Part shown: one piece after another, positions 34,587-45,782 of the stretch
How positions within the stretch are numbered: the stretch's first letter is position 1
Layout of the letters: each line of letters opens with the position of its first letter
Assembly: GCF_000003195.3 (NCBI RefSeq)
Contig: NC_012879.2
Span: 42,426,648-42,490,647 of the forward strand
Direction of reading: 5' to 3'
DNA: 64,000 nt
Source of the DNA: Sorghum bicolor
Taxonomy: Eukaryota > Streptophyta > Magnoliopsida > Poales > Poaceae
Translations under genes and position numbers: made by a program
Notes under the pieces: generated by a model
The model's input: the letters and a program-made list of their open reading frames with translations, nothing else
The model's database searches: none
Told to the model about the DNA's origin: nothing

Positions 34587-34736
34587 CCCTTTAACACCGG
34601 TTGGTAATACCAACCGGTGTTAAGGGGGGGCTTTAGCGCCGGTTACCCGAAGTGGGACTAAAGGGTGGGCCTTTAGTCCCGGAAGGACAGCACCGGCTCG
34701 GGAACCGGGGCAACAGGCCCTTCCCGACCGGTGCTA
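34587..34736. repeat. Right subterminal repeat cluster of CACTA region
   Basis: Inverted units such as CCCTTTAACACCGG / CCGGTGTTAAGG and GGGACTAAAGG / CCTTTAGTCCC, ending about 20 bp before the proposed right terminus GTGCCAGTG (34757). They match the left and internal clusters. Confidence 0.8.
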
Positions 34737-34757
34737 ATGCTCGAACGTGTGCCAGTG

Positions 34758-35612
34758 TAAGCTTCTATGTATGCAGAACTAAGTTTCAGATCTCGATTCA
34801 GACATGGCATTGTTCTACCATCCAGGTCTAAGTAAATTAGTTAAGAAAGTTAGTTCCAGTTTCAAAATTCAGTCTCTTGGGTATCTATCTTTCATATTGT
34901 TGCCATTTACATGATGTAGTTATATCCAGTATGCATTCAACATTGCTAGCATCAACTGTTCTATAGGCTGACCATCATGTTTGAATTTCCTATGGTTGTT
35001 TCTTGTTCTTTAACATATATGCTTCTACTAAATGGGCATATGCTCACATTTGAGTTTCGGTTCTAGCATTTTAGTAATTTTGATCAGTAATCTATGGCAA
35101 ACTTATGGCATTAGATGATCTAACTTGAACTTTTGCTAGACTGACCTTGTTGATAATTATATTTAGCATAGATCCATTCATGGGATGCCATCCGCGATCA
35201 TCATCGCCTCCCGTCTCTGTCTGGTTGAAGCTACTGCAATGGTGGGCGATGGCATCCCCGAGGGTTGTAGGGAGTGCCATGGATTTCCTCATGCTTTTCT
35301 GAAGACGTGGCGCTGGTTGGATGTCTATGTCATGTTTGCTTGTGCTTGTTATGGAGCCCAAACTAATGCATGGCACATCTGAATTCTAAGTTTCAAACTA
35401 GGCCGAACGCTATTGACGAATGAGTGAGATTTTACGTATGTTCTCTGCGGCTATATTATGAAATTATATATAGACCTGTAGCAATGCATGGGCACCCATT
35501 TCCACTACCTCCATCGTTCCCACGTTGGGGAAGGGAAGGGAAGAGAGGCGGCCACATGCCGCACTGCTAGTGAGGATTGCTACCGGGGAAGGGAAGATGG
35601 TATGGAGACTCG
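34758..35612. other. Intergenic, no supported gene
   Basis: Moderately AT-rich sequence between the CACTA region and element D. The frames at 35185-35382 and on the opposite strand overlap each other and show no domain. Confidence 0.4.
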
Positions 35613-36187
35613 TGGATTTATTGGCACATCCACAAGTGTATAGATACCAATGTAGTCTTCACATGGGAGTATTTCAGAGTATCGATTTCTACGGGGAACG
35701 TGAAGTGTACTAGAATAATTATGAACATCCAAGGAAAGAGTAATTATAGGGTAGAGAAGGATTTTAGGGCTTTTTAAACGGTTCCATCTAATCAAAGGCT
35801 TGCTCTATTTTACTTACTTTGGAGCAGTAGTATCTTTTCGACTCTCGAAAAGATTGGGAAGGAGGTAATTTGGGAAAGGCTGCCAAAAAGCTCTACGAAA
35901 CACCAACCCTAACGTGGTTGATTGCAAAGGCCTAATAGAGCTATCACTTCTGGAGCTATCACAACTATCTGGAGGATTGGACGCAAACTTAGGTAAACCC
36001 TAATCTAGACGCCATGTCTACACTAGCGCTTACTACTCTAATTACCTAGGATAACTAGATCACTCAATACGAGCGGAGATCTAGTACATATATTAAATCA
36101 AGAACTAAAATTAAATAAAATACTTAGAGATGAATAATGAAGAACCTAGAGATTTCTCAAGACGAACTAGATACTGCAAAAGTACAA

Positions 36188-36505
36188 TGTCGAGAAAGAT
36201 CCGATAGATCTGGCTCCGACTGGCTCCTTCTCATCTTTCTCCTCTCCTCTCTCCCTAATCTCTAGTTTACAACTAGATGAACTAGACAACTAGAAGAACT
36301 AGAACTAGAGGAACTAAAAGAGATTCATCTAGAGGGACCGTACAATGTCGAGGAAGATCCGACAGATCTGGCTCCTTCTCAGCTTTCTCCTCTCCTCTCT
36401 CCTTGATCTCTAGTTTACAACTAGATGAACTACACAACTAGAAGAACTAGAACTAGAGGAACTAGAACTAGATAAAATAAAAGAGATTCATCTAGAGGGA
36501 CCTCT
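36188..36505. repeat. Tandem duplication of about 158 bp inside LTR D
   Basis: The block from TGTCGAGAAAGATCCGA (36188) to CTAGAGGGACC recurs from about 36346 with small differences, including a short extra CTAGAACTAGA-type expansion. It is rich in CTAGA units. Confidence 0.8.
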
Positions 36506-37068
36506 ACTTCTACTTTGATGGAGGGTTGAAACCCTAGCTTTTGCTCTAGAGGTAGCTAATGAAGATGGATATATAGAGATGCCTCTGAGGGGGTCTACCT
36601 ATGCTTATATAGCCTGATGGGATGAACCGCAGCCTCGGATCAAACCGACTTGAAACAATGGTCAAGATGTGTCGTAGAGCTTGGTTGGAGGCCGCCACGC
36701 AAAGGGAGACACACATGGCAGTGTGCCCAGGCTGGTCGACCTAGCATGTGGGGCCGGCCGGCCCACCTAGTAGTTGCCGAGCCTTCACTTTGTTCCCATG
36801 CCTTCTGGTGTCTTCCACGTCCTTCTAGTGCCACTTTTCGATCTGTTTGCGTAATGAGTCGTGTCATGAATGGATTCTTTCTTTTCCCAACTTCTGGATA
36901 AATCCCTAGAAAATATTATTTCATAGAGCTGTGGAATCTTGTCGGGTTAGTCTCTATTCTTGTGACGATGATGGTTCTAGGGTCTTATAGAGTCTTTCGA
37001 GTTGTATTCATCGAAGACTTGCTCTCCGGTGCTCCAAATATCGTCTGGACGAGCTCTCCACAATGGTG

Positions 37069-37992
37069 TATGGATGAAAATGGTACGGATATTTATTTGA
37101 CCGTCCGTTCGTCCGAATGAATATGAACAATTATGTGTGTAATTATTTAGATATCTGGATAATTTTTCGAATACAGATAATAAAACGGATACTTTATGCA
37201 GATACCAAATACATGTAATATTAGCAGTATCCGTCGGATATCAAATAATCCGGATAAAAATCGGATATATCCGGCCAGCACAAGTCGGATATTATCCGAC
37301 CAGCACTCACGAGCCAGCAGCTCAGCGGCCCAGCGCATAGCCAGGAGCCCAGGAGCCAAACGAAGCTTTCCTCTACTAGGACAAATCGAGCCTGCAACAT
37401 CAGCTGGCTGCTAGCTTTTTTCAGGCGGTCCAATAGAGTTTGGCTCGGTCCAAGTTCATTCACGATTGTGAGCTTGGGATTGGGAGTCTCACGTTGATTA
37501 AACAGGACAAGCAGTGTGCCTCGCTGGTTCACATTTCTTTCATGTTTTCTAAATTTTATTTCCCAAGATAAATAATGAAAATTAATATAAATATTTTTAA
37601 TTTTTTTTGAAAAGATAAATATTGAAAACCAGTATAAAAACATTTTATAGCAGTAGCCATGTTTGTTACGTAGTTCGGTGTTCCCTAATCTTATTTGTTG
37701 CTTTACTCTTTAGGCTTAATCTAGACGGATTATGGACTATAGAGTGGTGTAGTGGTTTGCGCACCATGATGCTTTTACTCAATAATATATCCGAATAGAT
37801 ATTTGTATGCGACATTCTCCGAATCCGATTCATATCATATTCGATATTCATTATTTGTATATATAACCGAGATAATCCGTATTTGTATATGTATCCGATA
37901 GCTATCCGCGTCCGAATTCGAATCCGAAAAAATTATGAAAACAAATATAAGATCAGCGATATCCGTTTGTATCCGATCCGTTTTCATCCCTG
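37069..37992. mobile_element. Non-autonomous hAT-type element (924 bp)
   Basis: The ends are TATGGATGAAAATGG (left) and CCGTTTTCATCCCTG (right; complement CAGGGATGAAAACGG). They form an imperfect terminal inverted repeat of hAT type. Exact 8-bp duplications CAATGGTG flank it at 37061-37068 and 37993-38000. The interior is full of GGATA/TATCC units and has no transposase. It inserted into LTR D. Confidence 0.9.
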
Positions 37993-39788
37993 CAATGGTG
38001 TGCTCAGATTCTTCACTTAAGATACTTTTATATGGTGAAATACTAAATATCTTGCAAGGCAAGTGAGAACAACACAACTCGTGGAACTCGTTAGAGTAAA
38101 CCCCTATAACTATATTTTGTGGTTTATATTATGTCATATCAAGCAATAGTTTATGGTTAAAAATGAGCAATAGTGATCGTCAACAAGTTCCCCCAAGCTT
38201 ACCCTTTGCTAGTCCCTTAGCAAAGCCAGTCTCAATAATGGATCAAGAGTTGCTTCAATGTTTTCACGCCTCAAAACTACAAATGTGTTCAAACAAGATT
38301 TCTCCTCAGACTGTATTTAACTATTTTGACTTTTAAACTTACCCGTATTACCTTCAACCATGGAGCTTTTGACCTTCACTTGGGTCTTGAGTAGTAGAAA
38401 GACAGAATAATCAAGTCAACCAGTGAGTCTCAAGTTCTTTGATCAACCTTCATTCTGGAGTTTCCGTAAGTTTTTAAAATAAAACTCAGAGATTTCTTTA
38501 TATGACCCTGTCTAGTCTCTCATATGTGGTATTTGTGGATCCTTACCAAAGCGATGACGGTGTTTTGCCTTCTCTCTTTCACTCAGAATATGTGGTATTT
38601 TTAGAATAAGGCAGAATAGCATCATGTTTGCTCTCTATTACCCTATAACTAATAGGCTTATATGGAGCTGAGGGTAATTCAAGGATGTAGCACACTTACC
38701 TTGCATGTGTTGCTTAGTCAAAACTGGGATCCTCGGAGGGGAGACCATACCCTTAGATCAAGATGTGCATGTATGTGGCAATATTTGGTGGCTAACCTAA
38801 TTTTACTTTGCTCCTCAAGAGACTACCTCCAACTGAAGAATTAATGAAGAACTTTGTTGTGAAGGTCTTGGCCTCTTGGGATATCTTCTTCCTCATTTCT
38901 TTGGTGACAATGATGAACTTCTAGGCATAGAGATCATAGACTTCTCTTTTTTTCTTTTCTTTCTCTTTTTTACAAGGGATCTGTTGCCCCTTACTTAGGA
39001 TACAATGAACTTGGAGAAGAGATAGATCATAATCTTGGAGCATTTATTTGGAAACCTAAGAATCTTTTTGGACCTTCTCCTAGTGTAGGAGATAAATTTT
39101 GGGGTGTAAAGGCATGTTTATGCCTAGTCCTAGGGTAGGAGCAGCAGAATATATGAGTCCAAGTGATCTTGATCTTGAGAGCATGACCATCCTCTCAACA
39201 AGGGTCTCACACGGGTTGACCAAACTCAATACAATGCAAGCAGGTTATGAGCTGGTTTTCCTAGTCTGGCAAGCATGTATATATGGCTATGGTAGGAATT
39301 AAAGCTATCGTCATACAAGAACTCATCATGTAGAATTTTAAGTTTTTCAAAAGATAAATCTCCAGAACTCTAGTGCCACTAGGAACAAGATAAACAACAA
39401 CTCAGACCTTTTTATATTATATCCGTCAATCACCTAGAATCAAGCATTCGCAACCCACAATTTTCAGGTTCAGAGTAAATTCTAGGTCACAACAATCATT
39501 TCCAAAACTCGAGTTCAAGGTTGAAAACTAGATACTTGAAAGGAATTGTAGGAGAGAAACTATTCATCATTTCCATGCATAGAGATTATCTCTGGTGATC
39601 ATTTTATTTAAACAGAAAAGCAAACTTTTATACTAGCACACACTATTATAAAATAATAGAATATAGAACAAATACTCGATAGGATAAGTGTAAACCTTCA
39701 TGTGTCCACTATTTTTTTATTTTTCAATTTATTTATAAAAGAAAACTTTAAGAGGGCAAGGATACTTACCTGGTTACAAGGGGGTGCC

Positions 39789-41257
39789 TGTTGACGCTCG
39801 ATAACGTCAACTTTTATTATTACTTTAAACCTGAAGGAGAACATGAATACACAGTAGTATAGGGTTTAAACTAACAATTTCCACGAGTTTTGTATATTAT
39901 GTATTTTTCAGGGTGAATTTTAGAAAAGCTGCAAAAGAGGGACTCTAATGTAAATCAAACATGGAAATGTATCCGCCATGGGAAACAACGCGAGAGGGTT
40001 CAGGAATACTCTGGAAGACACCCGACACGAGGGGAGGACCAACCGCCACCAGGTGGGGCCGGCCAGCCCCACCCTAGCACCAGCCGACCCCCTGCTCTAG
40101 GGTTTGGTGTCCCCTTTCGGAAGCTTCCTCCACCACCTTTGAGGAGTCATCTCGGCCCTTGGTTAAGTCGGTTTGATCCGACGGTGCGCGCGACTCCCAC
40201 CGGACTATAAATACGTGGGCAGACCCCCCTTGGGGAGAGACCTCATTATTCATCAAGGCCTCAAGCCATCAAGCATCAAGCGCCTTCAAGTTCATCAAGA
40301 GCCTTCTAGTTCATAGTTCTAGTTAGTTAGATTAGAAGTAGAGGAGATCTAGTTCTTCATCGGGATCTAGAGCCCCTAACATTGGTCTAGAGCGCAAGAA
40401 TTCGGTAATAGTTGTAGTTCTACTTTATAGTATTTCATTGTATATTAGGGAAACTTTATTCTCAATAGATACATATGTTCTTAATTACATTAGTCATTGT
40501 CTACCTTGATTATATGTCTAGGATAGTTGGTTTGATCTTATTGAATTCATGTAATTGTTCGTATAGCGTTTACCTAATCAATCGTTGGGTAGATGATAGA
40601 TATTATGTAGACGTGGTGTCTAGATATATTGTTTGTCTACGAGTGCCCCCTGATGTGTCGGGTCATGTGGCAGTCCACGTAGGTGATAGCTGCGTTGGTT
40701 CCTCTGTAGTCCACCCTCCGTACGTAGGGCTAGCATGGGCGTGATCGTGAAGGAGGTGACGGTTGCGTCTTAAAACCCTCACTAGTTAATGCCTCTTTAC
40801 ATGTAATTATGATATAGGGTTGACTTAATGATGATTTCTAGATATAACTGCACTAATTAGAGTTATTCATTAGCATAGTTATAGCATTACCTTAGATCTA
40901 ACCCCCTAAGTTATCCATTGGCTAACTATTATTATGACTAGTAGATGCTTTGATGATTATCCTTATGTATGATACTTGATGATTATGCTATCACTATTAT
41001 TTATCATTATTTATCTTGTGACCTCTACTTGTTATGTGTAGATTATAGGAATTAGGTAATATCAGTTATTCATTCTTATCAATATAATAAATATAGTTTA
41101 ACCTTTAGCCTTCCCAGTGGTATAAATATAAATCGATAACCTGGATACTTCCCTAGGTAAAATGCTACAACGTTATAATTATCTGTCCGCTTGCAGAACC
41201 CATTTAGTTTACAATTATATTCATATCTTTTATTTCTGCCTAGTCACAATAGTATAT
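39789..41257 (+). repeat. LTR C' (Athila-like family C), right end missing
   Basis: TGTTGACGCTCGATAACG at the start, TATA box CTATAAATA at about 40205, and similar in order to the 5' LTR of C (41258-42895) until CACAATAGTA (41246-41255). There the next LTR begins. The last about 200 bp of the LTR are absent. It is either the LTR of an older copy into which C inserted near its end, or the product of unequal recombination. Confidence 0.8.
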
Positions 41258-42895
41258 TGTTGACGGTCGATAACGACAACTTTTATTATAACTTTAAACC
41301 TAAAGGAGATCATGAATACACACTAGTATAGGGTTTAAACTAACAATTTGCACGAGTTTTGTATATTCTGTATTTTCTAGGGTGAATTTCAGGAAAGCTG
41401 CAAAATAGGGACTCTAATGCAAATCAAACACTGAAACGTATCCGCCATGGGAAACAGCGTGAGAGGATTCAGGAATACTCTGGAAGACACTCGACGCGAG
41501 GGCAGGACCAGCCGCCACCAGGTGGGGTCGGCCGCCCCCACCCTAGCGCCGGCTGGCCCCCTGCTCTAGGGTTTGGTGCTCCCCTTCTGGAAGCTTCCTC
41601 CATCACCTTTGAGAAGTCATCTCGGCCCTTGGTTAAGTCGGTTTGATCCGACGGCGCGCGTGACTCCCACCGGACTATAAATACGTGGGCAGAACCCCCT
41701 CTGGAGGACATCAACCTAATTATTTATCAAGGCCTCAAGCCATCAAGCATCAAGTGCCTTCAAGTTCATCAAGAACCTTCTAGTTCATAGTTCTAGTTAG
41801 TTAGATTAGAAGTAGAGGAGATCTAGTTCTTCATCGGGACCTGAAGCCCCTAGCGTTGGTCTGGAGCGCAAGAGTTCGGTAATAGTCCTAGTTCTACTTT
41901 ATAGTATTTCATTGTATATTAGGGAGACTTTATTCTTAATAGATTCATATGTTCTTAATTACATTAGTCATTGTCTACCTTGATTATATGTCTAGGATAT
42001 TTGGTTTGATCTTATTGAATTCATGTAATTGCTCGTATAGCGTTTACCTAATCGATCGTTGGGTAGATGATGGACTGTATGTAGACGTGGTGTCTAGATA
42101 TCTTATTTGTCTGTGAGTGCCCCCTGACGTGCCAGGTCGTGTGGTAGTCTGTGTAGGTGACAGCTGCATTGGTTCCTCTGTAGTCCACCCTCCATACGTA
42201 GGGCTAGCATAGGCGCGATCGCGAAGGAGGTGACGGTTGCGTCTTAAAACCCTCACTAGTTGATGCCTCTTTACATATAATTATGATATAGGGTTGTCTA
42301 GATGTAATTGCACTAATTAGTGTTATTCATTGGCGTAGTTATAGCATTACCTTAGATCCAACTCCCTAGTTTATCCATTGGCTAACTATGATTATGAATA
42401 GTAGATGCTCTGATGATTATCCTTATTTATGATACTTGATGATTATGCTATCACTATTATTTATCATTATTTATCTTGTGACCTCTGCCTGTTATGAGTA
42501 GATTATAGGACTTAGGTAATATCATTTATTTATTCTTATTAATATAATAGATATAGTTTAACCCTTAGCCTTCCCAGTGGTATAAATATAAATCGACAAC
42601 CTAGATACTTCCCTAGGTAAAATGCTGCACCGGAATAATTATCTATCCGCTTGCAGAACCCATTTAGTTTACAATTATATTCATATCTTTTATTTCTGCA
42701 TAGTCACAATAGTATCTATAAATTCCTAGCAATATAATTAGCGATGACAACCTACTTCATGTTTAGGAATATTAATAATTAAGGAAGTGGCTAGTTGCTA
42801 TTTGATAAGTTAATTAAATATCATGCATTTCTGGTGTTGTTACTTGGAGTAGGGTTTATCTCTATTTTTAGTGATGATGATAGTAAATGTCAACA
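41258..42895 (+). repeat. 5' LTR of element C (1638 bp)
   Basis: TGTTGACGGTC...TGTCAACA, with a TATA box CTATAAATA at about 41675. It is followed by the primer site after 8 bp. Confidence 0.85.
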
Positions 42896-42903
42896 AGAAT
42901 TTT

Positions 42904-42921
42904 TGGCGCTCTTGCCGGGGA
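42904..42921 (+). promoter_or_regulatory. Primer-binding site of element C
   Basis: TGGCGCTCTTGCCGGGGA differs at two positions from the site of element B (TGGCGCCGTTGCCGGGGA), a form associated with tRNA-Asp priming in Athila-like elements. Confidence 0.8.
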
Positions 42922-43046
42922 AGGCATAATAAACTTAGGATATATTGATAAAATATGTATGAATAAAGTTATATTACCAATCAATTTCTACTCAATTAGG
43001 TACATCCTTCGTTGTTATCATTTTCTTATCTTAAGTAGGGTGATGA

Positions 43047-44478
43047 ATGAATGGTTTTGCTCTTCCAAGAAACTTTATTGAAGATCCAAAGAAACTCCTT
43101 AGGAAGAAGAAGTTTGTAGAAGCAAGGGATAAATTCGAATCACCGTCAAGAACACCCTCTGCTGCTCAAGCTAGCTCTTTAGAAGAGCCAGCTCCAACTT
43201 TGGAAGAGGAATTTGAAGAACAAATAGAAGAACAAGTAGAAGAGTTAGGAGGAAACCTAGCTCCTGTGTTCATGGCTGAGAAGACACTACGAGAGTTCTC
43301 TGCCCCAACAGCAGCAAACATTCGGACTGGACCAGCAGTCAACACTGGGGAGAATGGATTTGAGCTCAAGCCTGCTCTCATCATCATGGTTCAAGCCAGC
43401 CAATTCTGTGGAAAAGCTCATGAAGATGCAAGTGCACACTTACAACACTTCTTAGAGATCTGTAGCACCTTCACGAATAGAGGAGTACCAAAGGATACTA
43501 TCTTACTCTGTCTTTTCCTGTTCTCATTATTGGGGAAAGCCAAGCAGTGGTTCTACACCAACAAAGACAAACACAATACATGGGACCTTTGCTCGACTGC
43601 TTTCCTAGCAAAATTCTTTCCTACAGCCAAGACAAATGCTCTATGTGGGAAGATTTCAAGTTTCCAACAACAACATGTTGAATCATTCACTGAAGCATGG
43701 GAAAGATTTTAGAATTACATCAAAGACTGTCCTCATCATGGAATAGAGGAGTGGTTGTTAATGCAAACTTTCTATCACAGGCTCATATCGAGTACCCATG
43801 AGTCTATTGATGCTGCATCTGGGGGAGCTTTCCTGTCACTTAAGCTCTTAGACGCTAAAGCACTTGTTGAGGATGGCCTCAAACTCTATATGCAATGAAG
43901 AACGTACCTAATCTAAGAAGAAAGGAGGAGGAATCCATCATCTCAAGGAAGCTGACATGGTGACTGCCAAGCTAGATCTCATCATGAAGAAGCTCGACAT
44001 AGAGAAGAAGGAAGTCATGCACATCAATGATTCCCATATGATATGTGAAGAATGTGGAGACTACGGTCCCTCAGCTATCAGTTGCCCTACACTACAAGAG
44101 GATGTGAACTACATCAACAATAACACCTACTATCATCCTCAACAAAATCAAGGATGGAATCAGCAACCTCAATAAGGTAATTACCAAGGTAATAATCAAG
44201 GTAATAATTTTAATAATAATTTTCCGCCTTTAAGAGAATTAGTTGCTAGTCAATCCAAACTCCTAGATCAAATGACTAGGAAACTAGCATCAAATGATAA
44301 AACTTTGGAAAATATTCATACTAGGATGGATACATTTGCTTCTGCTATAAAGAATCAATATAGTTTTAATAAAATGTTAGAATCACAATTAGCTCAATTA
44401 GCTACTGTTGTTGCTCCATTAGAAAAAGGCAAGATCCTAGGCCAACCAGAAGATTTAGAAACTGCTAACCTTGATTGA
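43047..44478 (+). pseudogene. gag: Gag of element C (Athila-type), broken
   Basis: The first frame (43047-43712) carries a Glu-rich linker and an Athila-type Gag core (AEKTLREFSAPTAANI, AHLQHFLEICSTF, WDLCSTAFLAKFFPTAKTNAL). A TAG at 43710-43712 interrupts it, but homology continues in frame (AASGGAF, typical of this Gag) to a TGA at 43896. A frameshift then moves to the frame of 43957-44175, with a zinc-knuckle-like CEECGDYGPSAISCP and an Asn/Gln-rich stretch. That is broken by a TAA and continues at 44272-44478 with a predicted coiled coil. At least three stops and one frameshift make it non-functional. Confidence 0.8.
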
Positions 44479-45112
44479 TATTCACAATGCAACCCAATGT
44501 TATATTGAGCCTGCAGATGTACATTGGATTGACCACTCTCTACCAGAGAAGATGGGAGACCCGGGAAGACCTGTCATTCCTATCTCTATAGGATGCCACA
44601 GCTTCCAGAGGCTATCTGTGACTTCAGCGCAAGTGTCAACATCATGCCTAAGGTAATTTATGAGAAAATATTAAGTGATTCCTTGTTGTACACAAATATG
44701 CGTTTGCAGCTTGCAAATCAGTCCATTTGCTACCCCGAGGGAGTATTAGAAGAAGTTGTCATTAGAGTGGGGCAATCATATTTCCCAGTTGACTTCGTGG
44801 TCGTGGAGACGGGAGTAGATGAGAAGGCACCAATCATTTTGGGAAGACCATTCCTATGCACATCAAAAGCCATCATCTATGTAGAGCACGCCAAGATTGT
44901 CCTATCTATCAAGGACAAGAAGGAGAGATTTGCATTCAAGAACCGTGTCCTGAAAGCTCCTGCAGACCCGAAGCAATTCTACCAACAAGGAAAGCAAGAA
45001 CAACAATTAGTGCCGAAGAAGAAGAACAATAGAAGATGGAGGAAGACCAAGCAGGCAGAGACTGCTCAATTGATCACCGCTCTCAACGCTAAAAATGATC
45101 ATATGCTACCCA
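44471..45112 (+). pseudogene. First retropepsin-like domain of element C
   Basis: An N-terminal flank (LPEKMGDPGRPVIPISIG) in one frame is followed, after a shift near 44600, by AICDFSASVNIMPKVIYEK, LQLANQSICYPEGVLE, FPVDFVVVETGVDEKAPIILGRPFL and a CTSKAIIYV block. This is the usual layout of an Athila protease. The active-site Asp is kept but the triad reads D-F-S where Athila relatives usually have D-L-G. A Lys/Gln-rich linker follows. Confidence 0.8.
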
Positions 45113-45450
45113 AGCCATGTCCAACTAAGAGATGTGATCCAGGAGTTCCAATCATTGACTGCACAATCAACAACACCACCTTCGCTTACACTGTCTGTGA
45201 CACTGGATCAGGCTGCAACATAATGTCAAAACAGATTTTCTAGTGCTTGATATGCAGGGAGACGATGAGTTTCCGATCCTCTTAGGAAGACCATTTCTCT
45301 ACACAGCTAAAGCCAACATCTACATCGGATCTGGGCATGGTCTCTTCAACCTTCCCGCCAGAAAGGTACGCTGTCAATTTAGAACATTATGTAACCGTGA
45401 GCAAACCAGGAAGGAACACAACAGGAGAAGATGCCAAGCCCGCCGTTAGG
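45113..45450 (+). pseudogene. Second, tandem retropepsin-like domain of element C, split
   Basis: In the same frame as the first domain, DPGVPIIDCTINNTTF and CDTGSGCNIMSKQIF (a canonical DTG) appear, ending at TAG 45241-45243. The C-terminal half then continues in another frame from 45243: GDDEFPILLGRPFLYTAKANIYIG. The strand segment normally between the DTG and LGRPFL parts is largely missing. A closely similar arrangement occurs in element B (55250-55650), so this second domain is a family trait and not a random duplication. Confidence 0.7.
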
Positions 45451-45494
45451 CTGCCCGGCCTCACTGCAGATGGGAAAACTTTCCTAGCAAGGTT

Positions 45495-45782
45495 GTGAAA
45501 TATGAAGATCACTTCACGAAGGAAGAAGAGAACACGCACACACCTCGATGGAGCGAGTGGGCCGTAGAAGTTGAACGGATGGACCAGATCGCCAAGAAAG
45601 AGAAAGAGGAGATCCTAGCCCGATTAGAAGCCTGGGAGAAAGAAAATAGAACTGAAGAGTTGGAACTAGAGAAGGAAGAAGCAAAAGAGACAGAAACAAG
45701 ATGGGAGGAAGACGCACGTACAACATTGCCGCAAGATGGGGAGTTGACTGAGGTTACCTCAGACAATGAACCCACTGAGTAA
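45495..45782 (+). CDS. Small acidic coiled-coil ORF of element C
   Basis: An open frame of 95 codons very rich in Glu/Lys/Arg, with a predicted coiled coil (KKEKEEILARLEAWEKENR region). It lies where pol would start in an autonomous element. No domain is recognisable. It is probably the tail of the Gag-protease region and not a separate gene. Confidence 0.35.
   Translation: MKYEDHFTKEEENTHTPRWSEWAVEVERMDQIAKKEKEEILARLEAWEKENRTEELELEKEEAKETETRWEEDARTTLPQDGELTEVTSDNEPTE

Larger units (their letters stand above)
9567..34757 (+). mobile_element. Large degenerate CACTA (En/Spm) region, interrupted by a Tat retrotransposon
   Basis: Clusters of inverted ACCGGTGCTAAAGG-type repeats lie near both ends (9634-9882 and 34587-34736). 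The genes between them are typical of grass CACTA elements: tnp2 remnant, Transposase_24-type gene and Ulp1/C48 protease-like gene. The right end reads ...GTGCCAGTG (to 34757). The left end is proposed at CACTCCTGG (9567). The flanking triplets TGA and TAA do not fully match, so the outer limits are uncertain. Without the 14.3-kb retrotransposon the region is about 10.9 kb. An internal third repeat cluster (14486-14690) means it may be two elements joined. The tnp2 gene lacks its catalytic core, so the element could move only with help in trans. Confidence 0.65.
35613..38185 (-). repeat. LTR of element D, interrupted by a hAT element
   Basis: It starts TGTTGACGATCAC at 38185 on the minus strand. 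A TATA box (CTATATAAGC, near 36605-36614) and a block like the end of LTR C (TATACACTTGTGG, near 35630) support the extent. The end at 35613 is proposed from a terminal CA. Removing the hAT insertion and its duplication leaves about 1641 bp, close to the 1638 bp of LTR C. Confidence 0.6.
35613..39788 (-). mobile_element. Athila-like element D: 3' internal part and 3' LTR, minus strand
   Basis: Read right to left: an internal non-coding region (39788-38201), a polypurine tract AAGCTTGGGGGAAC (38200-38187), then an LTR beginning TGTTGACG at 38185. The internal part is recognisably related to the 3' region of element C (for example 39300-39420 reversed against 46700-46790). The upstream portion is missing, cut where LTR C' starts at 39789. 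No coding capacity remains in this piece. Confidence 0.75.
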
